Translations under genes and position numbers: made by a program | NCBI GenBank assembly: GCA_943329165.2 | Contig: CALQCV020000012.1 | Span: 1 to 18,016, forward strand | Direction: 5' to 3' | DNA length: 18,016 bases | Source of the DNA: Candidatus Nitrotoga sp. CP45 | Lineage (GTDB): Bacteria > Bacteroidota > Bacteroidia > Flavobacteriales > Flavobacteriaceae | Part shown: positions 8,181-14,489 of the stretch, piece after piece | How positions within the stretch are numbered: position 1 is the first letter of the stretch | Layout: each line of letters begins with the position of its first letter | Notes under the pieces: model-generated | The model's database searches: none | What the model saw: only the letters and a program-made list of their open reading frames with translations | Told to the model about the DNA's origin: nothing

Positions 8181-8223
8181 AAAAAAGTCTCGTCTCATTT
8201 TGAAACGAGACGAGACTTTTTTT
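8181..8223 (-). terminator. intrinsic terminator after rplS
   Basis: The stem gtctcgtctc (8187-8196) pairs perfectly with gagacgagac (8207-8216) across a 10-base loop. It is flanked by A6 on the left and T7 on the right, so it would work on either strand. It lies 20 bases past the rplS stop, between rplS and icd, and should end the rplS transcript before icd. Confidence 0.88.
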
Positions 8224-8242
8224 ATGAACATAAAGGTTAGAA

Positions 8243-8593
8243 TTATCTTCTTCTTTCTTTGATTTTTGCTTTTTTCCCAGTAAGTTCTCTAAAGTAATAG
8301 ATACGAGCTCTTCTAACTTTACCTCTTTGGTTAACTTCTACCTTTTGCAAAGCTGGCATGTTAACTGGGAAGATACGCTCTACACCAACAGCTCCAGACA
8401 TTTTACGGATCGTAAAAGTTTCAGTCATTCCTGCACCTTTTCTTTGGATTACAACTCCTTTAAAAAACTGCGTTCTTGTTTTTTCACCCTCTTTAATTTC
8501 GTAGTAAACTGTGATAGTATCACCAGCACCGAAAGTCGGGAAATCTTTTTTTGTTGATAATTCGTTATTAACGAAATCTACTAAATTTGCCAT
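8243..8593 (-). CDS. rplS: 50S ribosomal protein L19
   Basis: L19 sits at the interface of the large and small ribosomal subunits. I place the start at 8593 (MANLVDFVNNEL), giving 116 residues, the usual size. The frame is open 12 residues further upstream but that extension has no family support. The conserved core includes FGAGDTITVYYEIKEGEKTR, FKGVVIQRKGAG, TFTIRKMSGAVGVERIFP and the basic C-terminus KVRRARIYYFRELTGKKAKIKERRR. In many bacteria the order is rpsP-rimM-trmD-rplS; here only trmD-rplS adjacency remains, and a strong promoter in the 162-base gap suggests independent transcription of rplS. A terminator follows immediately. Confidence 0.97.
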   Translation of the reverse strand: MANLVDFVNNELSTKKDFPTFGAGDTITVYYEIKEGEKTRTQFFKGVVIQRKGAGMTETFTIRKMSGAVGVERIFPVNMPALQKVEVNQRGKVRRARIYYFRELTGKKAKIKERRR

Positions 8594-8665
8594 TTTTATA
8601 CTTATTATGGTTTTAAATCGGAGTAACATTCACGGTTTTCGCCAGAGGTTAGTCAAATGTGGGGG

Positions 8666-8696
8666 CAAATGTAAAACATTAATTGATAATTCACAA
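8666..8696 (-). promoter_or_regulatory. rplS promoter (-33 TTG, -7 TACATTTG)
   Basis: On the minus strand TTG (8696-8694) is followed after 20 bases by TACATTTG (8673-8666), matching the Bacteroidota consensus at both elements and in spacing. Transcription would begin near 8660, leaving a leader of about 65 bases before rplS. That is long for this window and could hold translational control. The -33 element lies inside the left arm of an AT-rich inverted repeat. Confidence 0.68.
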
Positions 8697-8759
8697 TGGT
8701 TAATTGATAATTTTTTTCATAGCTAAACACTTCATTATCAATTATTAATTGTCAATTAT
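8686..8759. repeat. AT-rich inverted repeat spanning the trmD stop codon
   Basis: Arms of 26 bases at 8686-8711 and 8734-8759 match as inverted copies at 22 of 26 positions, with a 22-base loop. Both arms share the unit aattgataat. The right arm contains the trmD stop codon (8756-8758) and the left arm contains the -33 element of rplS. It has no adjacent U-tract of terminator type on the minus strand. Repeats built from attatcaatt-type units seem common between flavobacterial genes, but that is from memory. Confidence 0.55.
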
Positions 8760-9436
8760 TCATTATTCAGCAAGTCTGGACGACGATTTTTAGTATGTTC
8801 AAACGCCATATCTTCTCGCCATTGGTCAATTTTAGCAAAATGACCACTGGTTAAAACTTTGGGAACTTCCCAACCTTTATAATCTGCAGGTCTTGTATAT
8901 ATTGGTCCCGACAATAAGTTATCCTGAAAGCTATCGGTCAAGGCCGAAGTCTCATCTGATAAAACACCCGGAATTAAACGAATAATTGCATCACAAAAAA
9001 CAATGGCTCCAATCTCTCCGCCACTCAAAACATAATCACCAATTGAAATTTCTTTGGTAATAAAATGATCACGAACACGCTGGTCTACTCCCTTATAATG
9101 GCCACAAAGAATAATGATGTTCTCATACATTGATGCAGTATTTGCCATCTTTTGGTTTAAGGTTTCCCCATCAGGCGACATGTATATTATTTCATCGTAA
9201 CTTCTTTCACTTTTTAAATGCGTAATACAAGCATCAATTGGTTGCACCATCATTACCATTCCAGCGCCACCTCCAAATGGATAATCATCAACACTTTTTT
9301 GTTTGTTGGTCGTGTAGTCTCGCAAATTATGAAAATGAACTTCTACCAATCCTTTTTCGATAGCTCGTTTCATAATCGATGCTTCGAAAGGACTTTTCAT
9401 TAATTCCGGTAAAATGGTAATGATATCTATTCTCAT
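8756..9436 (-). CDS. trmD: tRNA (guanine-37-N1)-methyltransferase TrmD
   Basis: TrmD methylates N1 of G37 next to the anticodon of several tRNAs, preventing +1 frameshifting. It is a trefoil-knot SPOUT enzyme that works as a dimer. The 226-residue protein starts [11 protein letters not shown], the normal N-terminus, so the start is well supported. [12 protein letters not shown] is at 51-62, the knot and SAM-binding segments [13 protein letters not shown] (109-121) and [11 protein letters not shown] (131-141) are present, then RLIPGV (153-158), the catalytic Asp in TDSF (Asp168) and [20 protein letters not shown] (180-199). A TATCTTTG -7 box lies only 4 bases upstream of the ATG, so the transcript may have almost no leader. 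The stop codon is inside an inverted repeat shared with the rplS promoter. Confidence 0.97.
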   Translation of the reverse strand: MRIDIITILPELMKSPFEASIMKRAIEKGLVEVHFHNLRDYTTNKQKSVDDYPFGGGAGMVMMVQPIDACITHLKSERSYDEIIYMSPDGETLNQKMANTASMYENIIILCGHYKGVDQRVRDHFITKEISIGDYVLSGGEIGAIVFCDAIIRLIPGVLSDETSALTDSFQDNLLSGPIYTRPADYKGWEVPKVLTSGHFAKIDQWREDMAFEHTKNRRPDLLNNE

Positions 9437-9440
9437 TTGG

Positions 9441-9448
9441 CAAAGATA
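9441..9448 (-). promoter_or_regulatory. candidate -7 box of trmD, very close to the start codon
   Basis: The minus strand reads TATCTTTG, an exact TAnnTTTG match. Only 4 bases separate it from the trmD ATG, which would place the transcription start at or next to the start codon. No -33 TTG is seen, so this could be a chance match. Confidence 0.35.
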
Positions 9449-9470
9449 ATAAGTTTATGTCTTTTCTAAT

Positions 9471-9501
9471 TTTCACATTCTATTTTTTAATCGTAATTTT
9501 G
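9471..9501 (+). promoter_or_regulatory. promoter of the cyclophilin-FKBP gene (-33 TTTC, -7 TAATTTTG)
   Basis: TAATTTTG (9494-9501) matches TAnnTTTG exactly, and TTTC (9471-9474) stands in for TTTG at the right 19-base spacing. The predicted leader is about 20 bases before the ATG at 9528. Confidence 0.62.
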
Positions 9502-9527
9502 CACAACATTTTTAAAAAATTTAAGTA

Positions 9528-10460
9528 ATGGAAAACGGAATATATGCTAAATTTAATACCACAAAAGGTTCGGTTTTAGTAAAACTAACATACGATTTAA
9601 CACCGGGAACAGTTGGGAATTTTGTTGGGTTAGCCGAAGGGCAATTAGAAAATTCAGCAAAACCAATGGGAAAACCGTATTACGATGGATTAAAATTCCA
9701 CAGAGTCATTCCAGACTTTATGGTTCAAGGTGGTTGTCCACAAGGAATTGGAACTGGTGGTCCAGGTTATAATTTTGATGATGAGTTTCATCCAACCTTA
9801 AAACACGATAAGCCAGGCGTTTTGTCTATGGCAAATTCTGGTCCGGGAAGCAATGGTTCTCAATTTTTTATTACACATGTACCAACGAATTGGTTAGACG
9901 GAAAGCACACTGTTTTTGGCAATGTTGTAGAAGGGCAAGATATTGTAGATGCTATTGCGCAAGGCGATTTGATCGATAGTATTGAAATCGTTAGAGTAGG
10001 AGAAGAAGCTCAGAAATGGAATGCTATCGAAGCCTTCAGAACATTTGAAGGTTCACGGTTAAAAAAAATTGAAGAAGCTAAAAAACTTGCCGAACAATCA
10101 ATGGAAAAATTGGCTGCCGGTTTTGAAAAAACGGAAAGCGGTTTACGTTATAAAATGATACAGAAAGGTTCAGGAAAACAAGCTGAAAGTGGTAAAACTG
10201 TTTCAGTTCATTATGAAGGTTCTTTAGAAAATGGAAAAGTATTTGATAGTTCTTATCCTCGCAAAAAACCTATCGAATTCAGATTAGGTCAAGGACAAGT
10301 TATTGAAGGATGGGATGAAGGCATTGCGCTATTGAAAGTTGGTGACAAGGCCCGTTTTGTTATTCCTTCTTATTTAGGATATGGTTCAAGTGGTGCAGGC
10401 GGTGTAATTCCGCCCGATGCTACTTTGATTTTTGATGTAGAGTTAATGGATGTAAAATAG
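9528..10460 (+). CDS. dual-domain peptidyl-prolyl isomerase (cyclophilin-FKBP fusion)
   Basis: This enzyme speeds cis-trans isomerisation of Xaa-Pro bonds and should act in the cytoplasm, since no signal peptide is visible in its 310 residues. Residues about 5-158 are a cyclophilin: FHRVIPDFMVQGG (57-69), SQFFITHV (111-118) and WLDGKHTVFG (122-131), with catalytic-site Arg59, Phe64, Gln112 and Phe114 and the Trp (122) linked to cyclosporin binding. A charged, probably helical linker (about 162-200) follows. Residues about 203-310 are an FKBP: VHYEG (227-231), VFDSS (238-242), GQVIEGWDEG (256-265) and GYGSSGAGGVIPPDATLIFDVEL. The FK506-pocket equivalents Tyr229, Phe239, Asp240, Phe251, Val258, Ile259, Trp262, Tyr285 and Phe302 are all present. 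It has its own promoter and a strong terminator. Confidence 0.95.
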   Translation: MENGIYAKFNTTKGSVLVKLTYDLTPGTVGNFVGLAEGQLENSAKPMGKPYYDGLKFHRVIPDFMVQGGCPQGIGTGGPGYNFDDEFHPTLKHDKPGVLSMANSGPGSNGSQFFITHVPTNWLDGKHTVFGNVVEGQDIVDAIAQGDLIDSIEIVRVGEEAQKWNAIEAFRTFEGSRLKKIEEAKKLAEQSMEKLAAGFEKTESGLRYKMIQKGSGKQAESGKTVSVHYEGSLENGKVFDSSYPRKKPIEFRLGQGQVIEGWDEGIALLKVGDKARFVIPSYLGYGSSGAGGVIPPDATLIFDVELMDVK

Positions 10461-10487
10461 TTAACTTAAGTTTTGATATGGATACAG

Positions 10488-10516
10488 TCCCAACAGTTTG
10501 CTGTTGGGATTTTTTT
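10488..10516 (+). terminator. intrinsic terminator of the cyclophilin-FKBP gene
   Basis: A perfect 9-bp stem, tcccaacag (10488-10496) with ctgttggga (10501-10509), closes a TTTG tetraloop and is followed by seven T (10510-10516). It starts 27 bases after the stop codon. Confidence 0.92.
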
Positions 10517-10546
10517 ATACATTTACTACGATAAAAATTAAATTTT

Positions 10547-10855
10547 ATGAAAAAAATAATTCTCCCAGCATTAGTTATTTTTATTCTTGTATCGTGCAAG
10601 TCAAAAAAAGTAGTAACGGAAAACGTAACTAAAATTGAAGCATCTACAACAGTTTCAAGTGAAATAAGTATGGCCGAAATGATAGCACAAGGGGAATCAA
10701 TTTTTCAAAATAAATGTGGCAATTGCCATGCTTTGCCAAAAGTAAAGGATTATTCCGCAGAAAATTGGAAGCCAATTATGATTCGCATGCAAAAAGAAGC
10801 CGAAATATCAGATAAGGAAAGAGAATATGTTTATAATTATATTGTAATGCAGTAA
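10547..10855 (+). CDS. small c-type cytochrome lipoprotein
   Basis: This is a 102-residue predicted lipoprotein with one c-type haem site. The signal peptide ends in the lipobox LVSC (Cys17 lipidated), followed by a basic, Thr/Ser-rich spacer. The haem motif CGNCH (57-61) sits in a class I cytochrome c-like stretch, GESIFQNKCGNCH. Met81 in MIRMQKEAEIS is the likely sixth haem ligand, with Met78 as an alternative, and the terminal helix EREYVYNYI is typical of such folds. It probably carries electrons in the periplasm, anchored to a membrane; the partner is unknown and no oxidase or reductase gene is adjacent. It follows the terminator of the isomerase gene, so it should have its own promoter; TACATTTA (10518-10525) is one base off the -7 consensus. 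Confidence 0.88.
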   Translation: MKKIILPALVIFILVSCKSKKVVTENVTKIEASTTVSSEISMAEMIAQGESIFQNKCGNCHALPKVKDYSAENWKPIMIRMQKEAEISDKEREYVYNYIVMQ

Positions 10856-10886
10856 AAAAATATCTCAAAAACTTAGGATTTTTTAT

Positions 10887-12173
10887 TTAAACCGTAAAGC
10901 CATCAGGCAAAACAGCTCCTTTTTTTACAACTATAATTCCATCTTTGATAGTATAAAGAGTAGTGTTTGTATCTTCTAAATGTTTTCCGCCACTGAGACG
11001 AACATCATTTCCAATTCTGCAGTTTTTATCTACGATGGTGTTACATATAAAACAGCGTTCGCCAATTCCTATATTACTAATTCCTTTTACGGAATTAATT
11101 CTAATTTCATCTATGTTTTGATAATAATCATTACCCATTAAATATGAATTGATAATCGTAGAACCATAACCAATTCTGCTTCTGATGCCAACAACAGAAT
11201 GTTCTATAGTTGCTCCATTAATAATGCAACCTTCTGCAACTACTGATTTGTCTATGGTAGAAGAACCAGTAATTTTTGATGGTGGTAGCACTCTAGCGCG
11301 TGTATATATTTTACTCGAATTATCAAAAAGATTGAATTTTGGAATGTCGTCAGTCAACCCTAAATTGGCTTCAAAGAATGAGTCTATGTTACCAATATCT
11401 GTCCAATATCCTTCATATTGGTAGCTTAATATTTTTTGGTGACCAATAGCTTGTGGAATGATTTCTTTTCCAAAATCTTTAGTGTCTGGATTTTTCATTA
11501 ACTCAGCTAATAAATCCCGATTGAAAATATAAATTCCCATTGACGCCAAATATAGTTTTCCTTCTGATTTCATGTCATCACTTACTTCCGATTCCCATTG
11601 AGGCAATAAATCCGCAGCAGGTTTTTCTATAAATGAGGTTATGAAATTTTCAGAATCTGTTTTTAAAATCCCAAAATCAGAAGCTTCCTTTGCATTTACA
11701 GGTAAAGTTGCGATAGAAATAGTTGCACCACTATCATGATGCGCTTTGATCATTTCGTTAAAATCCATTTGATACAATTGGTCGCCAGATAAAATCAAAG
11801 CATAGTCAAATTCATGATTCATGAAATGATTCATACATTGTCGAACGGCATCGGCGGTTCCTTGAAACCAGGTTGGATTATCTGGCGTTTGTTCTGCAGC
11901 TAAAATATCCACAAAAGCAGCACTGAAATGGCTGAAATGATAGGTGTTTTTAATATGTTGGTTCAGTGAAGCCGAATTAAATTGAGTCAAAACAAACATT
12001 CGTTTAATGTCAGAATTGATACAATTGGAAATGGGAATATCTACCAAGCGATATTTTCCCGCAATTGGAACGGCAGGTTTCGAACGACTCTCTGTTAATG
12101 GTGCTAATCTTGAACCTTGTCCGCCACCTAAAATAATGGCTAATGTACTTTTATTTATCATTTTATTTGTCAT
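10887..12173 (-). CDS. glgC: glucose-1-phosphate adenylyltransferase (ADP-glucose pyrophosphorylase)
   Basis: GlgC makes ADP-glucose and pyrophosphate from ATP and glucose-1-phosphate, the committed step of bacterial glycogen synthesis. Its 428 residues have the nucleotidyltransferase signature LGGGQGSRLAPLT (15-27), the SKPAVPIAGKYRLVDIPISN block (31-50), GTADAVRQ (105-112) and LSGDQLYQMD (128-137). FIEKP (181-185) carries the sugar-phosphate-binding Lys, and GYWTDIG is at 255-261. The C-terminal third is a left-handed beta-helix with hexapeptide-like repeats (IGIGERCFICNTIVDKNCRIGNDVRL), where allosteric effectors usually bind. The start could be residue 1 (12173) or Met5 (12161). It lies 64 bases downstream of glgA on the same strand with a hairpin and T-run between them, and no separate promoter is evident. 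Confidence 0.96.
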   Translation of the reverse strand: MTNKMINKSTLAIILGGGQGSRLAPLTESRSKPAVPIAGKYRLVDIPISNCINSDIKRMFVLTQFNSASLNQHIKNTYHFSHFSAAFVDILAAEQTPDNPTWFQGTADAVRQCMNHFMNHEFDYALILSGDQLYQMDFNEMIKAHHDSGATISIATLPVNAKEASDFGILKTDSENFITSFIEKPAADLLPQWESEVSDDMKSEGKLYLASMGIYIFNRDLLAELMKNPDTKDFGKEIIPQAIGHQKILSYQYEGYWTDIGNIDSFFEANLGLTDDIPKFNLFDNSSKIYTRARVLPPSKITGSSTIDKSVVAEGCIINGATIEHSVVGIRSRIGYGSTIINSYLMGNDYYQNIDEIRINSVKGISNIGIGERCFICNTIVDKNCRIGNDVRLSGGKHLEDTNTTLYTIKDGIIVVKKGAVLPDGFTV

Positions 12174-12180
12174 TGTGAGG

Positions 12181-12213
12181 AAAAAAGCACTCGAGCACAG
12201 CGAACTGAGTGCT
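12181..12213 (-). terminator. terminator-like hairpin between glgA and glgC
   Basis: On the minus strand agcactc (12213-12207) pairs with gagtgct (12192-12186) around a 14-base loop and runs into six T (12186-12181). It lies about 25 bases past the glgA stop and just before the glgC start. Because glgC shows no own -7 box, partial read-through (attenuation) is a reasonable reading. The stem is short, so efficiency is uncertain. Confidence 0.5.
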
Positions 12214-12237
12214 AGCTAATATCTTCCCCATTATTAT

Positions 12238-13464
12238 TTACGCTTTTTCTTTTTCAAATTTTGAGATTACTTCTGCATAATAGTTAAAAGTTGTTTTGGC
12301 TATGGATTCCCAACTGAATTTTTCTAAAATGTTTAGTCTTCCTGCTTTTCCCATTTGGTTTGCCAGCTTTTCATCATTTAACAATAGATTGACTTTGTCG
12401 GCAAAGTTTTTTTGAAAAACTTCAGGATTTTTTGGATTAAAATCGGTTCTAGAAACACTTTCGAGTTCGATTAAAAAACCAGTTTTTCCTTCTTGAATTA
12501 TTTCAGGAATTCCGCCTACTGCACTCCCAACAACTGGAGTTTCACATGACAAAGCTTCCAAATTGATAATGCCAAAAGGTTCATAAAGCGATGGACAGGC
12601 AAAAACTCGAGCATGGCTGTATAGCACTTTGACCTTTTCGCGTGGCAGCATTTCTGAAATTAAAATTATTCCATCTCGTTGGGCCTTTAAATCGGCAATA
12701 AGTTCTTCGGTTTCTTTCGCTATTTCTGGCGTATCCGGTGCTCCAGCACACAGTACGACTTGACAAGTTGTATTAAAATATTTCGCTGCAGCTATCAATT
12801 GTGAAATCCCTTTTTGGCGCGTAATTCTGCCCACAAAAAGCACAAAAGGAATCGCCGGATTTATTCCGTGTTCTTCTAATAATTGATTGTCAAAAGTTGG
12901 TTTGTAAAATTCTGGATCAATGCCATTGTGAATCACCGTTACTTTTTCAGGATTTACACCATAAGCTTCAACAACATCTGTTTTCATTTGTTGGCTAACA
13001 GCAATTACACCATCAGCTGTGTTGTACGCATGATTTTCTATCCATCGAGAAAGAAAATAGCCATTACCTAATTGTTCTATTTTCCATGGGCGATGGGTTT
13101 CTAAACTATGTGTAGTCAGAATTAAAGGTACTTGCAATAATTCGCGTGAAAATATTCCGGCCAGATGCGTGTACCAAGTATGGCAATGAACTACATCAGC
13201 TTCTAGCAGATGTTGCGACATTTCCACATTTTTACTCAAATTATGAAACATTTTGATGTGTGGATTAGTTTCATCTTCCATCTGATTTAATGAAGATTGA
13301 ATACCTAAAACGTTCATTGATGTTAAATGATCCTCTTGATTTCCAAAACAGCGTACTTCAACGTCCCCCAATTTGGCTAATTCCTGACTTAGAAAATCAA
13401 TATGAACTCCAGCGCCACCGTATATATTTGGAGGAAATTCATTAGTAAAAAGTGCTATTTTCAT
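12238..13464 (-). CDS. glgA: ADP-glucose-dependent glycogen synthase of the GT4 (actinobacterial-like) type
   Basis: This glycosyltransferase adds glucosyl units from a sugar nucleotide, probably ADP-glucose from the adjacent GlgC. The 408 residues begin MKIALFTNEFPPNIYGGAGVH, the N-terminal glycine loop typical of the shorter GT4 glycogen synthases known from corynebacteria and mycobacteria. The E. coli GT5 enzyme is near 477 residues and carries a KTGGL loop instead. Other motifs are DVVHCHTWYTHLAG (90-103), IHNGID (178-183), the phosphate-binding VGRITRQKG (211-219; Arg213, Lys218) and the retaining-transferase E-X7-E in EPFGIINLE (Glu295, Glu303). In mycobacteria the homologous GlgM makes maltose-1-phosphate, so the exact acceptor here is open. 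It is the first gene of the pair with glgC. No exact -7 box is visible upstream. Confidence 0.9.
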   Translation of the reverse strand: MKIALFTNEFPPNIYGGAGVHIDFLSQELAKLGDVEVRCFGNQEDHLTSMNVLGIQSSLNQMEDETNPHIKMFHNLSKNVEMSQHLLEADVVHCHTWYTHLAGIFSRELLQVPLILTTHSLETHRPWKIEQLGNGYFLSRWIENHAYNTADGVIAVSQQMKTDVVEAYGVNPEKVTVIHNGIDPEFYKPTFDNQLLEEHGINPAIPFVLFVGRITRQKGISQLIAAAKYFNTTCQVVLCAGAPDTPEIAKETEELIADLKAQRDGIILISEMLPREKVKVLYSHARVFACPSLYEPFGIINLEALSCETPVVGSAVGGIPEIIQEGKTGFLIELESVSRTDFNPKNPEVFQKNFADKVNLLLNDEKLANQMGKAGRLNILEKFSWESIAKTTFNYYAEVISKFEKEKA

Positions 13465-13574
13465 ACAGAAAACAAGATTTAATAGGTGATGGAGTTTATA
13501 ATTTCTGAAAATTAAGAAAATAAAATGTTTTTACTACATTTATAATTATATAAAACGCTGAAAACGCAATTTTT

Positions 13575-13913
13575 ATGGAACAAACCCTTTCTTGGCAAGA
13601 TTTTGAAAAAGTAGAAATGCGAATTGGCACCATTATAGAAGCCAAAGATTTTCCACAAGCCAGAAAGCGTGCACTTCAATTGACAATAGATTTTGGAACC
13701 GAAATCGGAATCAGAAAATCTTCAGCACAAATAACAAAACGTTACGCTAAAGAAGATTTAGTGGGTAAACAAATTGTAGCTGTTGTGAATTTCCCAAAGA
13801 AACAAATTGGCAATTTTATGAGTGAATGTTTGGTTTTGGGTTCGGTAAACGAGGAAGATATTGTTTTGCTGACTTCAGATATAAAAGTGGAAAACGGGTT
13901 AAGGATTGGATAA
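13575..13913 (+). CDS. csaA: CsaA-like tRNA-binding domain protein
   Basis: This 112-residue protein consists of a single OB-fold tRNA-binding domain of the type found at the C-terminus of bacterial methionyl-tRNA synthetase and alone in CsaA. Matching features are the N-terminal SWQDFEKVEMRIGTIIEA (6-23), the central LTIDFG followed by GIRKSSAQITKRY, and KQIVAVVNFPKKQIGNFMSECLVLG near the end. CsaA of Bacillus subtilis (about 110 residues) was described as a secretion-linked chaperone, and structures show a tRNA-binding fold, so the in vivo role is uncertain. The gene is divergent from glgA with a 110-base gap. A -7-like TACATTTA (13535-13542) is one base off consensus. Confidence 0.9.
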   Translation: MEQTLSWQDFEKVEMRIGTIIEAKDFPQARKRALQLTIDFGTEIGIRKSSAQITKRYAKEDLVGKQIVAVVNFPKKQIGNFMSECLVLGSVNEEDIVLLTSDIKVENGLRIG

Positions 13914-13919
13914 AAAAAA

Positions 13920-13955
13920 TCCAAAACTAAATAGCTTTGGACTTATTCCTTTTTA
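13920..13955 (+). terminator. weak terminator-like hairpin after csaA
   Basis: Arm tccaaaact (13920-13928) pairs with agctttgga (13933-13941) at 8 of 9 positions around an AAAT loop. The tail cttattcctttttatt is only moderately T-rich. It starts a few bases after the csaA stop and may end csaA before the convergent DUF3276 gene. Confidence 0.42.
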
Positions 13956-14010
13956 TTACGCTCCGCTCCATATAGTTCGTCTAGAGCTCGGGTGGCTTAT
14001 TCCTTTTCAC
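13942..14010. repeat. possible degenerate intergenic repeat with direct copies of cttattcctttt
   Basis: The 12-base word cttattcctttt occurs at 13942-13953 and again at 13997-14008. Between them lies a distinctly GC-richer stretch (acgctccgctcc, then gagctcgggtgg) unlike the surrounding sequence. It sits between two convergent genes and shows no coding potential. Whether it is a dispersed family needs a genome comparison. Confidence 0.35.
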
Positions 14011-14014
14011 TATT

Positions 14015-14419
14015 CTAGATATCATCAAAATCAATATCGGTAAAACTTTTTTCCGACGCTGGTTTCTGCTCTACCTGTTCGCTAACGTTAGAGTCTTCTG
14101 TCGTTTCTTGTGTATATTCTCTTTTGAAATCTTTTTGATGTCTTTCAGAGATTACTTCTTCACCTTTGTGGTTCAAAACATAAGCGGTCATTTCTTCTAA
14201 AATTTCAGAGAAAGCTGCGAAGTCTTCTTTGTATAAATAAATTTTATGCTTTTTGAAATGAAAAGAACCATCTTCTTCTGTAAACTTTTTACTTTCGGTA
14301 ATGGTTATGTAGTAATCATCCGCTTTTGTAGCTCTCACATCGAAGAAATAAGTTCTTCTACCAGCTCTTAAAACTTTAGAAAAAATCTCATCTTTTTCTA
14401 ACATATCATTTTCTCTCAT
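14015..14419 (-). CDS. DUF3276 / PUR-domain nucleic-acid-binding protein
   Basis: This is a 134-residue protein of the DUF3276 family, which has the PUR-alpha fold and is widespread in Bacteroidota. The core EIFSKVLRAGRRTYFFDVRATKADDYYITITESKK (about 11-45) followed by FHFKKHKIYLYKEDFAAFSEILEEMTAYV (about 53-81) is the PUR repeat, a beta-sheet plus helix that binds single-stranded DNA or RNA in characterised relatives. The C-terminal 40 residues are acidic and probably disordered, ending SFTDIDFDDI. The start is residue 1 (14419) or Met6 (14404). The gene lies 70 bases downstream of the ABC exporter gene on the same strand, so the two may be cotranscribed. The target and cellular role are unknown. 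Confidence 0.9.
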   Translation of the reverse strand: MRENDMLEKDEIFSKVLRAGRRTYFFDVRATKADDYYITITESKKFTEEDGSFHFKKHKIYLYKEDFAAFSEILEEMTAYVLNHKGEEVISERHQKDFKREYTQETTEDSNVSEQVEQKPASEKSFTDIDFDDI

Positions 14420-14489
14420 ATTCTTTCTGTCAATTAGGGGTGTTTCTATCTAGTTCAAAAATGATAAATTTTTTGTTACCAAACAACAT

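Noticed and set aside
10856..10886. Terminator between the cytochrome gene and glgC
   Set aside because: A-run and T-run face each other but the central stem pairs poorly; I cannot support a hairpin with any GC content.
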